A stretch of DNA of 64,000 nt from Arctopsyche grandis (GCF_051622035.1 NC_135356.1:24334839-24398838); one strand, 5' to 3'; shown: positions 49,500 through 62,718, numbered from the stretch's first letter. Program-made: numbers and translations. Notes: generated by a model not told the origin, from the sequence alone.

Positions 49500-49711
49500 T
49501 TAAATATATAAAACCGAAACGGCGTCTGTTTCTGATCGCTGCCGTCAAAGTCATTTCTGATTGGTTGGATTGGTCAAAAATGTTTTGATTGATCGGTCGT
49601 TAAATAGTATAAATGTTTTTCGATTCAAATAAATTTAATAAAAAAACAAATGAAGATTTTTTTCATGGATTTCATTTCCATTTACCGAGTGAAGCCGGTT
49701 ACCACTACTAG
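49500..49711 (+). mobile_element. Helitron 3' end
   Basis: ..AAATAAATTTAATAAAAAAA.. ACCGAGTGAAGCCGGTTACC..CTACTAG|T. The 5' boundary is not visible, so the start is approximate. Confidence 0.55.
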
Positions 49712-49925
49712 TATTTAAATAAAAGTAGGTCGGTGTAAAAGAGACTAAAATTGAATTGTTTATATTTAACCTATAAAAAACGCAATATAAAAAAATTATT
49801 GCGCTTTAAAATATGTCAATAAATAGCGTTGGTTAGCCTTTGTGTATTTATATTAATTTATTTACTTAAGAAATCAATAACCAATTTTTATAACAAATAA
49901 TAATGTAGACATACCTATCCATATA

Positions 49926-50162
49926 TGAGCTGTTATATTTGAAGGTTAACGTAAGTCTAATTTTCAGTTCCAAAAATCCTATTTCTGTTTAACTTAATTC
50001 AAAAATTGTTATCACTTTTAATTCGATATGTTCAAAATCTCTGAAAGACGCAATAAACTTATTACAGGCCACTAGTATTTTTAAATATCGTAAAACGTGA
50101 AGATCTTTCTTCATTTTGAGATATTTCTTGAAATGAAGAAAATTGTAGTTTGGTTATATTTT
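49926..50162 (+). mobile_element. MITE of the AGTGGCAAAAGTCCAC family, right end lost
   Basis: TGAGCTGTTATATTTGAAGG, then TTGTTATCACTTTTAATTCG and TTACAGGCCACTAGTATTTT as in 52300-52555. Confidence 0.65.
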
Positions 50163-50820
50163 AATTAACAACACCTTCATATAATATGTTTTTCATTTTT
50201 ATTTTAACCTGAAATTATGCACTATTATTAAAGTATTAAACTATTATTTAACTATTATATGTACTATTATTAAAAATTACTTTCGGAGTATCCCTAACAT
50301 CCATCCAATTCAATTCATTCAACTATAGATATATTTTTATATACAAATTATAATTAAGAATGCTTCTCATTGTTCTGTTTTGTAATTTCTGCAATCTTTC
50401 CTTAATTGTATTATTCACTAAATTTAAAACAGATTGAAAGTACATAGTATGTGGTCGGACAGTTGCAGAATGTATTATAACTTTAGGATTTCTACATAAC
50501 TTTAGGAATCTACATATATACATAGTACGCCTACTTTCTCAGCTACTTATTGAAGATATTTGGAAAAAATTGTCTAAAATGTAGTTATGGAAATCGGAAT
50601 TTTATATTATTGAAAGTTTAATAGTATATCATTTTTTTATATAAAAGTATTGTATTCATATCTTTGCATAGCAGAATTTTATAAAATAAATACCAAAGTA
50701 TCATAATAGAATTTTTCACACTTCAACTGTTTACTGAAAAATGATGTGGAGCTTCTTGAATAATTAAAATAAATATGTATGTAGAAGCAATATGAACAAA
50801 ATATTCAAGAAAGTAAGAAA

Positions 50821-50823
50821 TAT

Positions 50824-50893
<70 letters not shown>
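50821..50893. repeat. (TA)n microsatellite
   Basis: TA with ACATA at the left. Flanks 50163-50820 and 50894-51419 have no recognised gene. Confidence 0.9.
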
Positions 50894-50897
<4 letters not shown>

Positions 50898-51419
50898 CTG
50901 CTGATATATCGATATCCATCAAACAAAGCGTTGTCATTTTCGGCTTAACCCTTTTCGTCCCTTCGAAAAAAAAAGGAAAAAGCATTAGCCTAGTACGAAA
51001 ATCGTCGAGAATTTTTTGTAAACACGAAGCGAATGAAACTATAAAATTGCCCGCTTTTTTATTGTCACATTTTTAAAGGGAAAAAAGGGTCGTTTCGAGG
51101 AAGAGGGGTGCAATTTCACCGCGACCCGATGTCGCCACACTGTGTCCAAATATACGTAATAATAAAAGGCAACCGTAAAAACCGACACACAGTGGGTGGG
51201 ACTAAACGTCAAACTATACCAACAAAACTGCCAACTTAAAACGTTGTTAATGTTTGCACGTAGCACATATTGCTTATGCATTTGAAACCATTCGACATTA
51301 TTCGAAATTTGGAACGGTAAGGGATGGTCTTACTCAGTAATCGTAAAAGTAGCGCATTGTCGAAAATTTACTAGTTGAAATTCGAAACTCAAGAAGGATT
51401 AAGGGAAATATTTCATTAA

Positions 51420-51588
51420 TCTAATATAAAATTTCGGAAGAGACTTTGTATGTATGTTGTGTATGTAAGTTTTTTTTAAATAAAATAAAACTGTTCAAAT
51501 AAATTTAATAAAATTTTTACTATTAGATTGGCCATGTTTAAGCCGTTTATATTACAAATACCAAGCGAAGCCGGGTAAAAACACTAGT
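51420..51588 (+). mobile_element. Minimal Helitron, 169 bp
   Basis: A|TCTAATATAAAATTTCGGAA..GACTTTGTATG ... ACCAAGCGAAGCCGGGTAAA..CACTAG|T. The shortest complete copy, useful as a family reference. Confidence 0.9.
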
Positions 51589-52095
51589 ATTATATAAAAT
51601 TGAAAGTGGGTATATATAAATGATCCCGGTGAATTGTTTTATATGTAATTTTCGGGTCTACCTCACTGGACCGAAAGTGAAAAGCCCGAAAAAGCAAATA
51701 TCGGAAGGCAAAGATCGAAAAAAAAGGGTGCATGGTAAACGGTACTATGTATATATATATAATATATATGAGTGGCATGCGGTGAAATTATCTCTCTTTT
51801 TGTCATACAGCCTTTTTTAATGTGCGCGCGCAGGATTCGGGAGGAAAAGCTTGTTCCTCTTGTTCCTGTTTTATCCTGCTCGCGCAAATTAAGTGAGGAT
51901 GTACGACGGGGGGAGAGAGACTTTTACTGCACGCCACTGATATGTATACTAACCGTTTTTCATATGTATGCATGGTAAACGAAAATTTTCGACTTTTTAA
52001 CATTTGGTGCGGTGACGGTCACCCGTAATTTTCAACTCGAAATACCTATTATCTAAGGAGCTGGTATTTTTTTATGAAATTGCGTTACAAATTAG
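51589..52095. other. No recognised gene
   Basis: Moderate GC with short frames only. Confidence 0.35.
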
Positions 52096-52290
52096 TCTTC
52101 TTCTTCTTCTAATGCCTTGTTGATTATTTGCAGATATCCAAATCAGTCTTGAGTGGCTCGGAACAGTTCTTCGGCGCTCATATCGGTCCACATGCGCATG
52201 TTTCGAAGCCAAGACAATTTCTTCCTGCCAATTCGTTTCTTACCTTATATCTTTCCCATGGTTAGCCAAGCTTCAACATTTCACCAATAT
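52096..52290 (-). pseudogene. 3' end of a non-LTR retrotransposon ORF2
   Basis: Minus strand GKKRIGRKKLSWLRNMRMWT then DMSAEELFRATQD, with stops before and after. It matches the basic C-terminus (G[KR]RR.GR...SWL.N.R.W....ELF..A) of insect RTE/CR1-group ORF2. Followed by (GAA)n. Confidence 0.75.
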
Positions 52291-52299
52291 ATGTACATA

Positions 52300-52555
52300 T
52301 GAGCCTTTTATATTTGAGAGTGGCAGAAGTCCAATTTTCAATTCCAAAACCCATATTTCTGTTCGACTTAATTCACAAATTGTTATCACTTTTAATTCGA
52401 TATGTCCAGAATCTCGGAAAAGTAGAATAAACGTATTACAGGCCAGTAGTATTTTTAAAAATTGTTAAACGCAAAATATTATATTCAATGTCTTTCGAAA
52501 TATTTCTTGAAATGAAAAAAAGTGGACTTTTGCCACTTTCAAATATAACAGCTCA
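52300..52555. mobile_element. MITE, 256 bp, complete
   Basis: TIRs TGAGCCTTTTATATTTGAGA.. and ..TTCAAATATAACAGCTCA, with GTGGCAGAAGTCC / GGACTTTTGCCAC inside. 4-bp duplication CATA (52296-52299, 52556-52559). Superfamily not identified. Confidence 0.82.
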
Positions 52556-52559
52556 CATA

Positions 52560-53595
52560 TTGACAATTGAATCACAAAATATCTAAATGTGTGAAGGATC
52601 TATATATTTAAAAATATTGAAGCTAATGTTAATTAAAAGAAAAAATGAAGGTTTCTTAGAAACCTATAAATATTAAAAAAGGGATTTATATTTACAATCC
52701 AAAGCCTATTGCGATGCGAAAATTCAGTAATTTGAATTTTCGCATCGCAATTTCGCATTTTCTGCAACAACTTAGTTCACATATAAATTTGTAACAAACG
52801 TTTCAAAAGTAAAATATCGTTCCTAAAACTTAAAATCCAATTATTTTTCTATCATTTACGTGTCGTTTGCGGTGCTAGGATTGTAATTGCAGAAAGTGCA
52901 GGAGAGTTTTCTCTTTGAAGTTTATAGTTGAGAAGTGTAAATAAAACGTGTTCATTAACGAGGGGTTTTCCATGAAATTCCTGGAAGAGCGAGCATTGCT
53001 CAAATTCCTCATTAAATTACTTATTTTTCATCATAAATGTGATCATGTAAAATTCGACCACGACATTTTGATTGATTTTATACTGATACTGATACTGATC
53101 ACATTTTCTTTATTGAATTTGTTTATTTTTTGATTTTGATTCTTTCTATTTCAAATCGCAAATACATACATATAATAAGTATAAGATTATTTTTACATAC
53201 TACTGAATAAACCTATTCCTCAAATAACTTTTCTGAAAATGGAGACCTATTTAAGTTGCTTTTTTTTTGGGTACTTTCATATAATTGCATCAAAATCATA
53301 GAATTTTATAGTTAGAATACATAGAATTTTATAGTCAAATCATATAACATTTTTATTTGAACCTTATTTATTGGATCATTTCGAGAAAAATAACATTTTT
53401 TTATGTCATCGTGTCAAACATTTGTAATATTTTGCGTCTTTAGAAAGGTTTTTATCTCCAATGGTTTCTCATTTGCTTTCTGGAGTGAAAAACGTGGGAA
53501 TGAATTATGATTTTGTTGAAAATGTTATATTTTTGATAGTGCCTATTTTTGTATAGGTGTTGTTTAATAATTATCGTTATATGAAATAATAAACT
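52560..53595. other. No recognised gene
   Basis: AT-rich. Confidence 0.4.
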
Positions 53596-53730
53596 CTGAT
53601 AGGAGACCATGAAGAAGCATATTCTAACTCTTTTACAGCCGCAGGAGTACCGCTAGGAAGCGTAATAGGACCTATCCTGTATCTGATTTATACTGCCGAC
53701 ATCCCAACAAGAAAATAAACATTCATCGGA
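53596..53730 (+). pseudogene. Jockey/I-group reverse transcriptase fragment
   Basis: Plus strand GDHEEAYSNSFTAAGVPLGS then VIGPILYLIYTADIPT and a stop. AGVP.GSV.GP.LY.IY..DIPT is the box upstream of the catalytic YADD motif, which is missing. Confidence 0.78.
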
Positions 53731-53950
53731 ACATTTTCCGATTCATACATACATACATCTTGATTTTGGGCGTAGTGCATCTGAACTGCGATATTTTACG
53801 AACCTTTTATCCTACTAGATTTTATAAGCAATTTTAACCTTAGAGGACGGAGCGTCGAGATCGGACGAGTCTCCCGAACTGGGATCAAGTAAGACCCCAG
53901 TATTTTTTAACCAAAATACAGCTTTTCTCAATAAAAATGGGTTCAATATG

Positions 53951-55053
53951 TATCTTATCAATCATTTTATACATCAACATAAAAAAGATTTAGTCATATA
54001 GCATGTTTTTGACTATTTTTGTATTAAAAAATAACGACAAACATCAACATGCGTTCGCATATAGGTAAGGCCAACAGGCAACTGGATGACTCATACGCTC
54101 GAGCACTCCGAAAATATATAGCTGTCTCTTTCTCTCGTATTGATTCATCGATCAACAAGAATATGCAAGCAAAAACATGACTTATCGCTACTGCCTTCAA
54201 ATCACACATTGGAACGTAGAAACGTATAAATGTATTTTTTTACGATGTACCCCTTTTCTAAATCATCCAAATGTATTAAAATAAATTTCTTGTAGTTCAC
54301 TGTAGGAGTACAAGAAATATAGGGTGTAGAGCTTTGAAAACCACATAGGTAGTTATTATGAAAAAGGTAAAAATGGGGGCACTCGCATACCCCACTTCGG
54401 TGAGGGAGGGTTAAGGTCGTGCCACTTCGTTTTTGTAATACCGCATGTCGAATATCATTCAAATTCAACCAAAATTTGACTTTCACCTAAAAAGCAATAT
54501 CAATCTTATCTTATCAATCATTTTATACATCAACATAAAAAAGATTTAGTCATATAGCATGTTTTTGACTATTTTTGTATTAAAAAATAACGACAAACAT
54601 CAACATAGTTCGCATATAGGTAAGGCCAACAGGCAACTGGATGACTCATACGCTCGAGCACTCCGAAAATATATAGCTGTCTCTTTCTCTCGTATTGATT
54701 CATCGATCAACAAGAATATGCAAGCAAAAACATGACTTATCGCTACTGCCTTCAAATCACACATTGGAACGTAGAAACGTATAAATGTATTTTTTTACGA
54801 TGTACCCCTTTTCTAAATCATCCAAATGTATTAAAATAAATTTCTTGTAGTTCACTGTAGGAGTACAAGAAATATAGGGTGTAGAGCTTTGAAAACCACA
54901 TATGTAGTTATTATGAAAAAGGTAAAAATGGGGGCACTCGCATACCCCACTTCGGTGAGCGAGGGTTAAGGTCGTGCCACTTCGTTTTTGTAATACCACA
55001 AGTCGAAGATCTTTCAAATTCAACCAAAATTTGACTTTCACCTAAAAAGCAAT
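53951..55053. repeat. Tandem duplication, period 556 bp
   Basis: 53951-54497 and about 54507-55053 are near-identical (TTATACATCAACATAAAAAA .. CACCTAAAAAGCAAT). Each holds a 94-codon minus-strand frame (MKVKFWLNL..). Copy differences cluster at its N-terminus and change residues. Confidence 0.92.
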
Positions 55054-55163
55054 CGCTTGATCAGCGAGCTGCACTGTGTTTAAAGTAATATTCATCATTT
55101 CTGTATTCATGACGTATAAAATTTCCCCCCTTTTGGGGGGAACTCATTTGAATTTATATAGAG

Positions 55164-55751
55164 TTGTTTTTTAATTATAATATCTTAGTTGTGCAAATCA
55201 AAATCGTACGTGCGGGGAGAACGGAATTTGATCGTTTTGAAAATGTAAAAACGCAAGAAGCGAGGCTTACGCACGTTACGCAATTTGGGCGTCGTAAATT
55301 ACGCTCTGACGTCACGCGGCGTACCGGAAGTAACGCCGGCGAATCTTATATGAGCGTTATTGTTATTTATGTTATAGAATTAGACGGTGGGTTTTCGCAG
55401 TGCGCTGTTTTAACTATGAATTATGGCCGAGCCGACGCGGGGACGGGAATTATAACGCGATTAGTTCAACGCCCACGGGAAAATGCACTCGTCTGCTTCC
55501 AAGTCGACCCGGGTTTAATTTTATTAAAAAGCGTCGTCTGTTTGAGGTCTTCTTCTTCTAATGTATGTAGGTTTGTCAGTGGGGATCCCAAATATTCGTT
55601 GAATAAAACTATTCGAATATCGAATAGTAAATCAAGAGCTATTCGAATATTTGAATATATTCGAAAATTAAAAAAAAAGGTAATTACATATGTACTAAGC
55701 AAAAATTACATTATATTTATATATGTATATATTATAATTAATACAACATAA
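55164..55751 (+). other. CpG-rich block with a 195-codon open frame, unassigned
   Basis: 55200-55540 is far richer in CpG than its surroundings (CTGACGTCACGCGGCGTACC). The frame reads RAGRTEFDRFENVKTQEARL.. but no domain is recognised. Its end runs into ATTCGAATA repeats. Could be an unknown element or a chance frame. Confidence 0.25.
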
Positions 55752-55944
55752 TTTTAAGAAAATAAAAAAAAAACATGTAAAACTAAAATACACACATAAT
55801 ATATAAGATAAAAATTTATAAACTCCTTCTGTTGTTATTAAAGATGCGCTATTTTTGCTTAATTCTTTGATTGCGGTTTCAACGGGAGTAAGAACATCAA
55901 TTGAAATTTTCAAAATATCAATTTTATTCTTAGAAATTATATTT

Positions 55945-57000
55945 ACTTTATCTATGTACGTAGTAACAATAGATGAAGTTTTGTGATCATGTGAAAATTT
56001 GGACTCGAGATTTTGACTGATTTGAACTCAGAATCGATTCCTCACGTTGTCACGTTCTCATGAATTTTTTCACGTTTTCACGTTTCACAGAATAATCACG
56101 TTTTCACGTTTCATAGAATAATCACGTTTTCATGATCTAGAAAAAATGTGTGTGTGTGTCTGTGTGTGTCTCTGTATTTTGGGGATTTTTTGAACACCGT
56201 TAGTCCTATCGAACCAAAACTTAGTATCGGTCACTGAAATTTTTGTAGACACGACGTAATTTTTTTTCAAATTTTTAAGTTGACCGGAAATGGTACCTCC
56301 CCTTATAGGTGTCCTCTTTTTTTTAAGTTTTTGAATTCAATTATCTCCCAAACCGCTAACTGAATCGGATTAATTTTTTTTTACACGTAATAGAAATAAT
56401 AATATCTATAACCTTATATTTTTTAAATATTTTTATCTGAACCGGAAGTAGTAGTTTTACTCTAGAGAATCGAGGTTTTTTATGTTTTTCTCAGAAACCT
56501 TTTGGTTTATTGAACTGAAATTTCATATCTAGAAGTTAAAGCATAATAGCAAGTTATGGATAAAATTTGGTAAGCATACCTCAACCAGAAGTGGCAGTTT
56601 ACTCTTGTTCAATTTTTCTTCCACTATATTTCCTCTTCAATTTTCACGAAAAAAATCAAGTATAAATCAAGTAAAATCAAGTATTGTTGAATCAATGTAA
56701 TGAAAAGAAAGTTACTAAATATAATAAATCGGAATTGGTATTTTTTCCTCTTAGAAAAGTCAAAAATGTTGTGACCATTATTCTTTCCACACCCCTGAAC
56801 ATATTAAGCTGAAAATTTATATTTGTAATTTTTATGTACTAACATAGAATTGATAAGGTTTAGATCAGAATTCGTAAACTGGAAGTAGAACTTTTGTCTT
56901 GTGCATGTTTTCATACATTTGCGCTCAATTTGTATCGAAAATGCTGTCAATGCTGTCGGTATGTGTGAAAATACATAGATAAAATAAATAGATAAAGTCA
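55945..57000 (+). repeat. Dispersed repeat R, longest copy
   Basis: Starts ACTTTATCTATGTACGTAGT and ends near ACATAGATAAAATAAATAG/ATAAAGT, an inverted echo of the start. It contains three TCACGTTTTCACGTTTCA-like repeats at 56046-56132 and the GACCGGAAATGGTACCTCC box. Confidence 0.75.
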
Positions 57001-57107
57001 TGGGTTGGTCACATCCGAATTTTTACTTTTTTTTTGTTGATTGGTTGATTTATTGAACCTTTTCTCTTCAGTATTTATTTCAACAGCTAATATTTATATT
57101 TAATTTT

Positions 57108-57221
<114 letters not shown>

Positions 57222-57900
57222 TGTAGGTATGTAGTATGATTCCATTTTTAAAGTTATTCAAGTGGAATGCGGAATATTCTGAAGAGGAAAATTTCACAAG
57301 AATGAATTTGATCGTATGAAAATATACGGTTTGAAGTTGTACATATGTATGTACAAAAACATATGATAAACATACATACATACATACATTTTATATATAC
57401 ATACAGTATATGTAAGACTCTTGTGGTAGGTCTAAGCATAATTTTTATCATTTGAGAAAGTACAAGTTTTGAAATTTTAAGTCAAACCTAAAAGTTGATG
57501 ACACTTTCATCGAAAAACTATCAAAATTAAAAGTAAAAACGAATTTTTGTTGATTTGTATTTTTAATGAAATTACAACAAATAATTGTTCACGTTTGTAC
57601 ACATACATTTAAACACTCGAACATTTCTATACATGCGTACAAAATGAACACGTTTACACAGAAGAAACACAAGTATAAACGAATACAGTGTGATTGTCAG
57701 TGAAAATTTGTAAACAGTTAATTTTACTATAAGAATATTATTTTATTACAAGAAAGTTTATACAAACCCATCGTCAAGTACACATTACAAGTGTGAGATT
57801 ATACATAAATTGACTCCATTTTACATGACAATTAGATATTACAAACAAATAATATGAAACATTGAATACCAAATGGAATTGTGGATATTATTATTAAATG

Positions 57901-57901
57901 A

Positions 57902-57988
<87 letters not shown>
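57901..57988. repeat. (TA)n microsatellite
   Basis: 88 bp. Flanks 57220-57900 hold no recognised gene. Confidence 0.95.
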
Positions 57989-57991
<3 letters not shown>

Positions 57992-58237
57992 ACTAAATGT
58001 TTGCGGACACACCACAATTTATTAGGTACATACTTCTTTTACGTATGTACCTATATACATAGATGTAATTATAGGATTTTATAAAAATATTGATATAAAG
58101 AAGAAAATCTTAAGGTTAAAACTTAACGGAATGCTTAAATACAGTTTTGTTTTTTTAAAGGTTTATTTAGAACAACGTTTTATAGAAAATTTTATGAAAC
58201 ATCTTACTTAATTGCTCGTGTAATAATTTTCATATAG

Positions 58238-58241
<4 letters not shown>

Positions 58242-58328
<87 letters not shown>
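58242..58328. repeat. (TA)n microsatellite
   Basis: 87 bp. Confidence 0.95.
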
Positions 58329-58332
<4 letters not shown>

Positions 58333-60448
58333 TATATATGTATATATAAATATTTTTTTACTTTCATGTGTTGATAATGAAAACTCAATATTTTTTCAAG
58401 TATTTTTGTATATTCGTTAGCTTTGTTCCAATGATAAATTATAAATGCGATGCGCAATTTAATTTTTATTACATTTTTAATAATAATTGCCTTAAAAATT
58501 ATAGAAACACTTCACTTTTATTGATGATATGTATTTTAAGTTTATTTTGTAAAATAATAAATTTTGAAAGCATATGGAAATATTTTAGGCAGCGAGAAAA
58601 GAAGGCTTATAACAATTACAAGGATCACGCAGCTTCAAAATAATACACAAATGTACAAAGCTAGAGCCTAAGAACTTGAGACCTTTTAAGGTATTCTAAC
58701 CAATGTGTATGTAAATCATTGCTATTAAATTTAATTGAAGGAATTCTCCGATTCATACATAAGCAATTATGTGTACTTTGATCGGCTTTGAAGCGAAGCG
58801 CAATAAAATATAATGGAAACAATGCTATATTGATGAATAGGTAGATTAATGATTACCCTATATGTATATATGTATTTATTATATTAAGCAGTCAAGTTTA
58901 GTGACGATAAACACATTATCATTATTTTTTATTTCTTTTGAACATATATTATTAAATCACATCAACTTATGTTAATTACAACGTACATATAATAGTTTTA
59001 GTTTATATACATACATATATAGAATAAGAAATTGTATTGAAACGAGAGAAATTTAACAAGGCATAATAGTTTTTTTTTTGGGCAAGAATTGAATTACGAA
59101 GTACATAGTAGGAATGAAATATAATATAATCTTTTTAAAAACAATGCATTTCATATGTAATATGAATAACAAAAATAGAAATGTTAAAAATTAAATATAG
59201 TACATGTATTTGTTATACATTAGTGTGTATACAATATAACTTACGTTGAAATATAATCTTAATTTTTACACATACATACATACATATAAATTTCTATATA
59301 TATATGACGGTTTCAAAGAATTTTTTATCTTAAGTTCATACACATATTTTTTTTTCGAACATGCTAATATTATTGTATATGATTTCTAACCATCGTAGGA
59401 AAATATTTGAAACAATAGAATAATACCATATATACATACATATTTATGGAGTATGTAAAGTAAGTGGATTTATATTTTAATAATTAATTTTATATGTTTA
59501 ATATTATAATTAGGCAAACATTAATTCATTTCTATAATAATATCGTAGTCGTAAAGGTTTAATAACGAATTAATTAAAATAATATTACTATGGGAAAACT
59601 TACAATCAAAATAACATTTTTTTTATTTCCACCCACCACACACGAATATAATAATGAAATATAATTATTCTGCAAAGTTTCAATCGGTTCCACATCCAAC
59701 TTTGCAATTTTTTTGTCATTTTGCGTCCAATTTTAAGAAATTATGTTTAAACGTGATCAAAAGTTATATTTGAATTTACAGTCAGATATTTATAGACTTG
59801 TAAATTAATTGTACAGTCAAATTTGAAAGCTAAAAATACGAATATCACATTTCGATAACTATATTTGTCCATTAAAATAAATAGATTTTTTGTTTTTGTA
59901 TTTATTAATTTGGTTATTTCATTTCAGTTAAACTCTTTTCCGATGGATATACTCGAAGTGATTTGAATAAAATATATTACACATACATATGTGGATTATT
60001 GATTATGTTAACTCATTATGGACCTCCTGAATCTCATGGAACAAAAAGTCTTTCGTCATTTTTCATTTAAACATATCCTGTCCGTCGTTTTAATATTTAA
60101 AAATTTCCTGAAAATGCGAACGAACTTATGTACTGACCTGATACATTCATATTTTAATCATATTCATGTTCAATTGGTAGAAATACAAATTGAAATTGAA
60201 ATTAATAAATATTTAGTGTAGTAGAATTAGACACAAAGAATGAACAACAACAATAACTTCAAGTTAATAAGTGAACCTACCTTTACTATGACGACATATT
60301 GTGAATTAACGTTAAGGATTATACAATGCACAATATCAATAATACCTTGTTGATAATATACATTTATTTTTATTTGTAATTTTTTTTGTGTCACATACAT
60401 TCATACACATAATATAATATTATATATAATAGATACGTGTGTCGCCGT
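58329..60448. other. About 2.1 kb, no recognised feature
   Basis: AT-rich. Possibly intron sequence of the candidate gene at 60449-60733. Confidence 0.35.
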
Positions 60449-60733
60449 TTAGAAAGTGTCCGTGTGGAAAGCGTTGCTGGTACATGCGCCATTATCTTCA
60501 GGAGAGTCTGGATGCTCTTCAGGCTCTACGCCGGCCGTCCTGAGGTCATCCCTTACCTGGGAACAATACAAGCGAAATACATTACAATAGGCAAAATGTA
60601 AGTCCCTCTCCATTTCGAGAGGCGGGTAGAACGTCTCGGTCCATTCGGGAAAAACGCTATTGGACCGTTCCCCATCTCGGATGCCATTATGCGAATGCAA
60701 ACAATCGTCGAGTAATGCTCCTCGTCTCAAAGA
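60449..60733 (-). CDS. Candidate host coding exon(s), unknown protein
   Basis: About 50% GC in AT-rich flanks. From an acceptor TTATTTTAG, 59 codons (SLRRGALLDDCLHSHNGIRD .. VFPEWTETFYPPLEMERDL .. FRLYCSQ) run exactly in phase to CAG|GTAAGG at 60556, a consensus donor. If read through, the frame continues VRDDLRTAGVEPEEHPDSPE .. NAFHTDTF to a TAA at 60449. Exon skipping or retention could give two C-termini. No family recognised. Other exons were not found. Confidence 0.4.
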   Translation of the reverse strand, partial: SLRRGALLDDCLHSHNGIRDGERSNSVFPEWTETFYPPLEMERDLHFAYCNVFRLYCSQVRDDLRTAGVEPEEHPDSPEDNGACTSNAFHTDTF

Positions 60734-61339
60734 CTAAAATAACTTGTTTATTCTGTATTCATAGATATCCTACATTATAATGTACGAAACGCGATGGGAA
60801 AGATGCGGACAATGCAAGAAGTCTATGTACATATGTACTTCGTTTGTGAGCAAATGTACATCGCCGACTCTTTTATGCGCGTAAAAATGTAATAAACTCT
60901 TTTTAAAAAAATACAACACGTCATGTTTTCACTTTGAAATATGCAGGAGTTGTATCACACAATGACCAATGTATATTACTGTTACGTATCCCGTGCCACT
61001 ATATTATTTTGAATAAATACAAGACCATAAAAACGGCAAGATAAAATTATTAATGAACTAATGTGCTTGATGACTCACCCCTTTCAAGAGCCATTCGATT
61101 ACTTAACCTGCTTTCTGGGAGCCTTGATGTTTTTACTGCATCATACAATTCTGTCATTCTGCATATTTTAAATGGCTTCTAGCTACATATTTACACATGT
61201 TGTTTTCATTTGGTAATATTATTATTTAGCATAATGTGAATGTATGTACATATGTTGGTTTTATCTTTATTTATATATGATATTTTTTGTATGTATGTAT
61301 GTATGATATTTTTTATTTCTATATAAATATGAATAGTTT

Positions 61340-61340
<1 letters not shown>
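60734..61340. other. No recognised feature
   Basis: Would be upstream intron of the candidate exon. Confidence 0.35.
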
Positions 61341-61870
<530 letters not shown>

Positions 61871-61900
61871 ATATATGGATAGTTTATATAATTTTCTTTT

Positions 61901-61965
61901 GCCAGGAAGGCACATTGGGTTTAACTGTTAGGCCTTCCTGGTATAAATTAAATAAAAAAATAAAG
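61901..61965 (+). repeat. Isolated SINE tail
   Basis: CCAGGAAGGCACATTGGGTT .. AGGCCTTCCTGG then AT-rich (AAATAA)n. The SINE body is absent, replaced by the microsatellite. Confidence 0.75.
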
Positions 61966-62289
61966 TAAATTGCTTTAAGGTAAACATTGACATCATCAGA
62001 TTCACTGTAAAACCGCACTGAAGTACATCAGACCAAGTTCGACCAGCATGAATAGTACTAAGCGTCTCTCAAGTTCATTGTTCCAATATTAAGTTCGACT
62101 TTCAAGATAAAGTTCAAAAATGCTTTTCCATTATATGTAATTCGAGATAGTAATAATAGTAAGTGAAACGTAAAGGAGGTTTGTAAAAAGTGCATTTTGT
62201 GAAAAATTTAATATTACAGAGTAAACAGAATCTCTTTACTTTTAACTTACATATAACAGAACTTTAAAATTATAAATTTAATTGTTTTA

Positions 62290-62352
62290 TTTTATTTTAA
62301 TAAGCACATAGTACAGTGTATTCACAGGTTACCCCAATATGACACTGTAGCC
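62290..62352 (-). repeat. Isolated SINE tail
   Basis: Minus strand TACAGTGTCATATTGGGGTA .. ATACACTGTA and then (AATAAA)n. Confidence 0.7.
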
Positions 62353-62459
62353 AGATAATATATACAAAGACAAGAATAATAAACAATAGAATAATATTAA
62401 ATTGAAATAAAGAAGTATTTATTAGGTGTTGACTTAATCGACATCATCCTAATCAACTT

Positions 62460-62590
62460 TTTAAGCCCAATTTTCTTCATTTTGAGAAATATCTCGCAAA
62501 TCAATAAATATAATGTTTTGCGTTCAACAATATCTAAAAATAAAACGCTAAAATGCAAAAATTGACAAAAATAGATGCCCAAAATACATG
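62460..62590 (-). mobile_element. MITE fragment, AGTGGCAAAAGTCCAC family
   Basis: TTTTCTTCATTTTGAGAAAT, AATATAATGTTTTGCGTTCA match 13565-13620. Both ends are lost. Confidence 0.5.
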
Positions 62591-62718
62591 TCTCTATCAA
62601 TTGGGTATTGTAAACATTTCTACACATTTTAGTTGCAATTAAATGCCCGTCGGGTCCTTATCTCTATAATAGAAAACGGTTTTATGTTGTTTTTTTTTTA
62701 TTTTTTTAATTCTTTTAA

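Noticed and set aside
54202..55041. Two 94-residue paralogous proteins
   Set aside because: Both come from one tandem duplication. Differences between copies change residues in a cluster, and there is no start context, domain or splice evidence.
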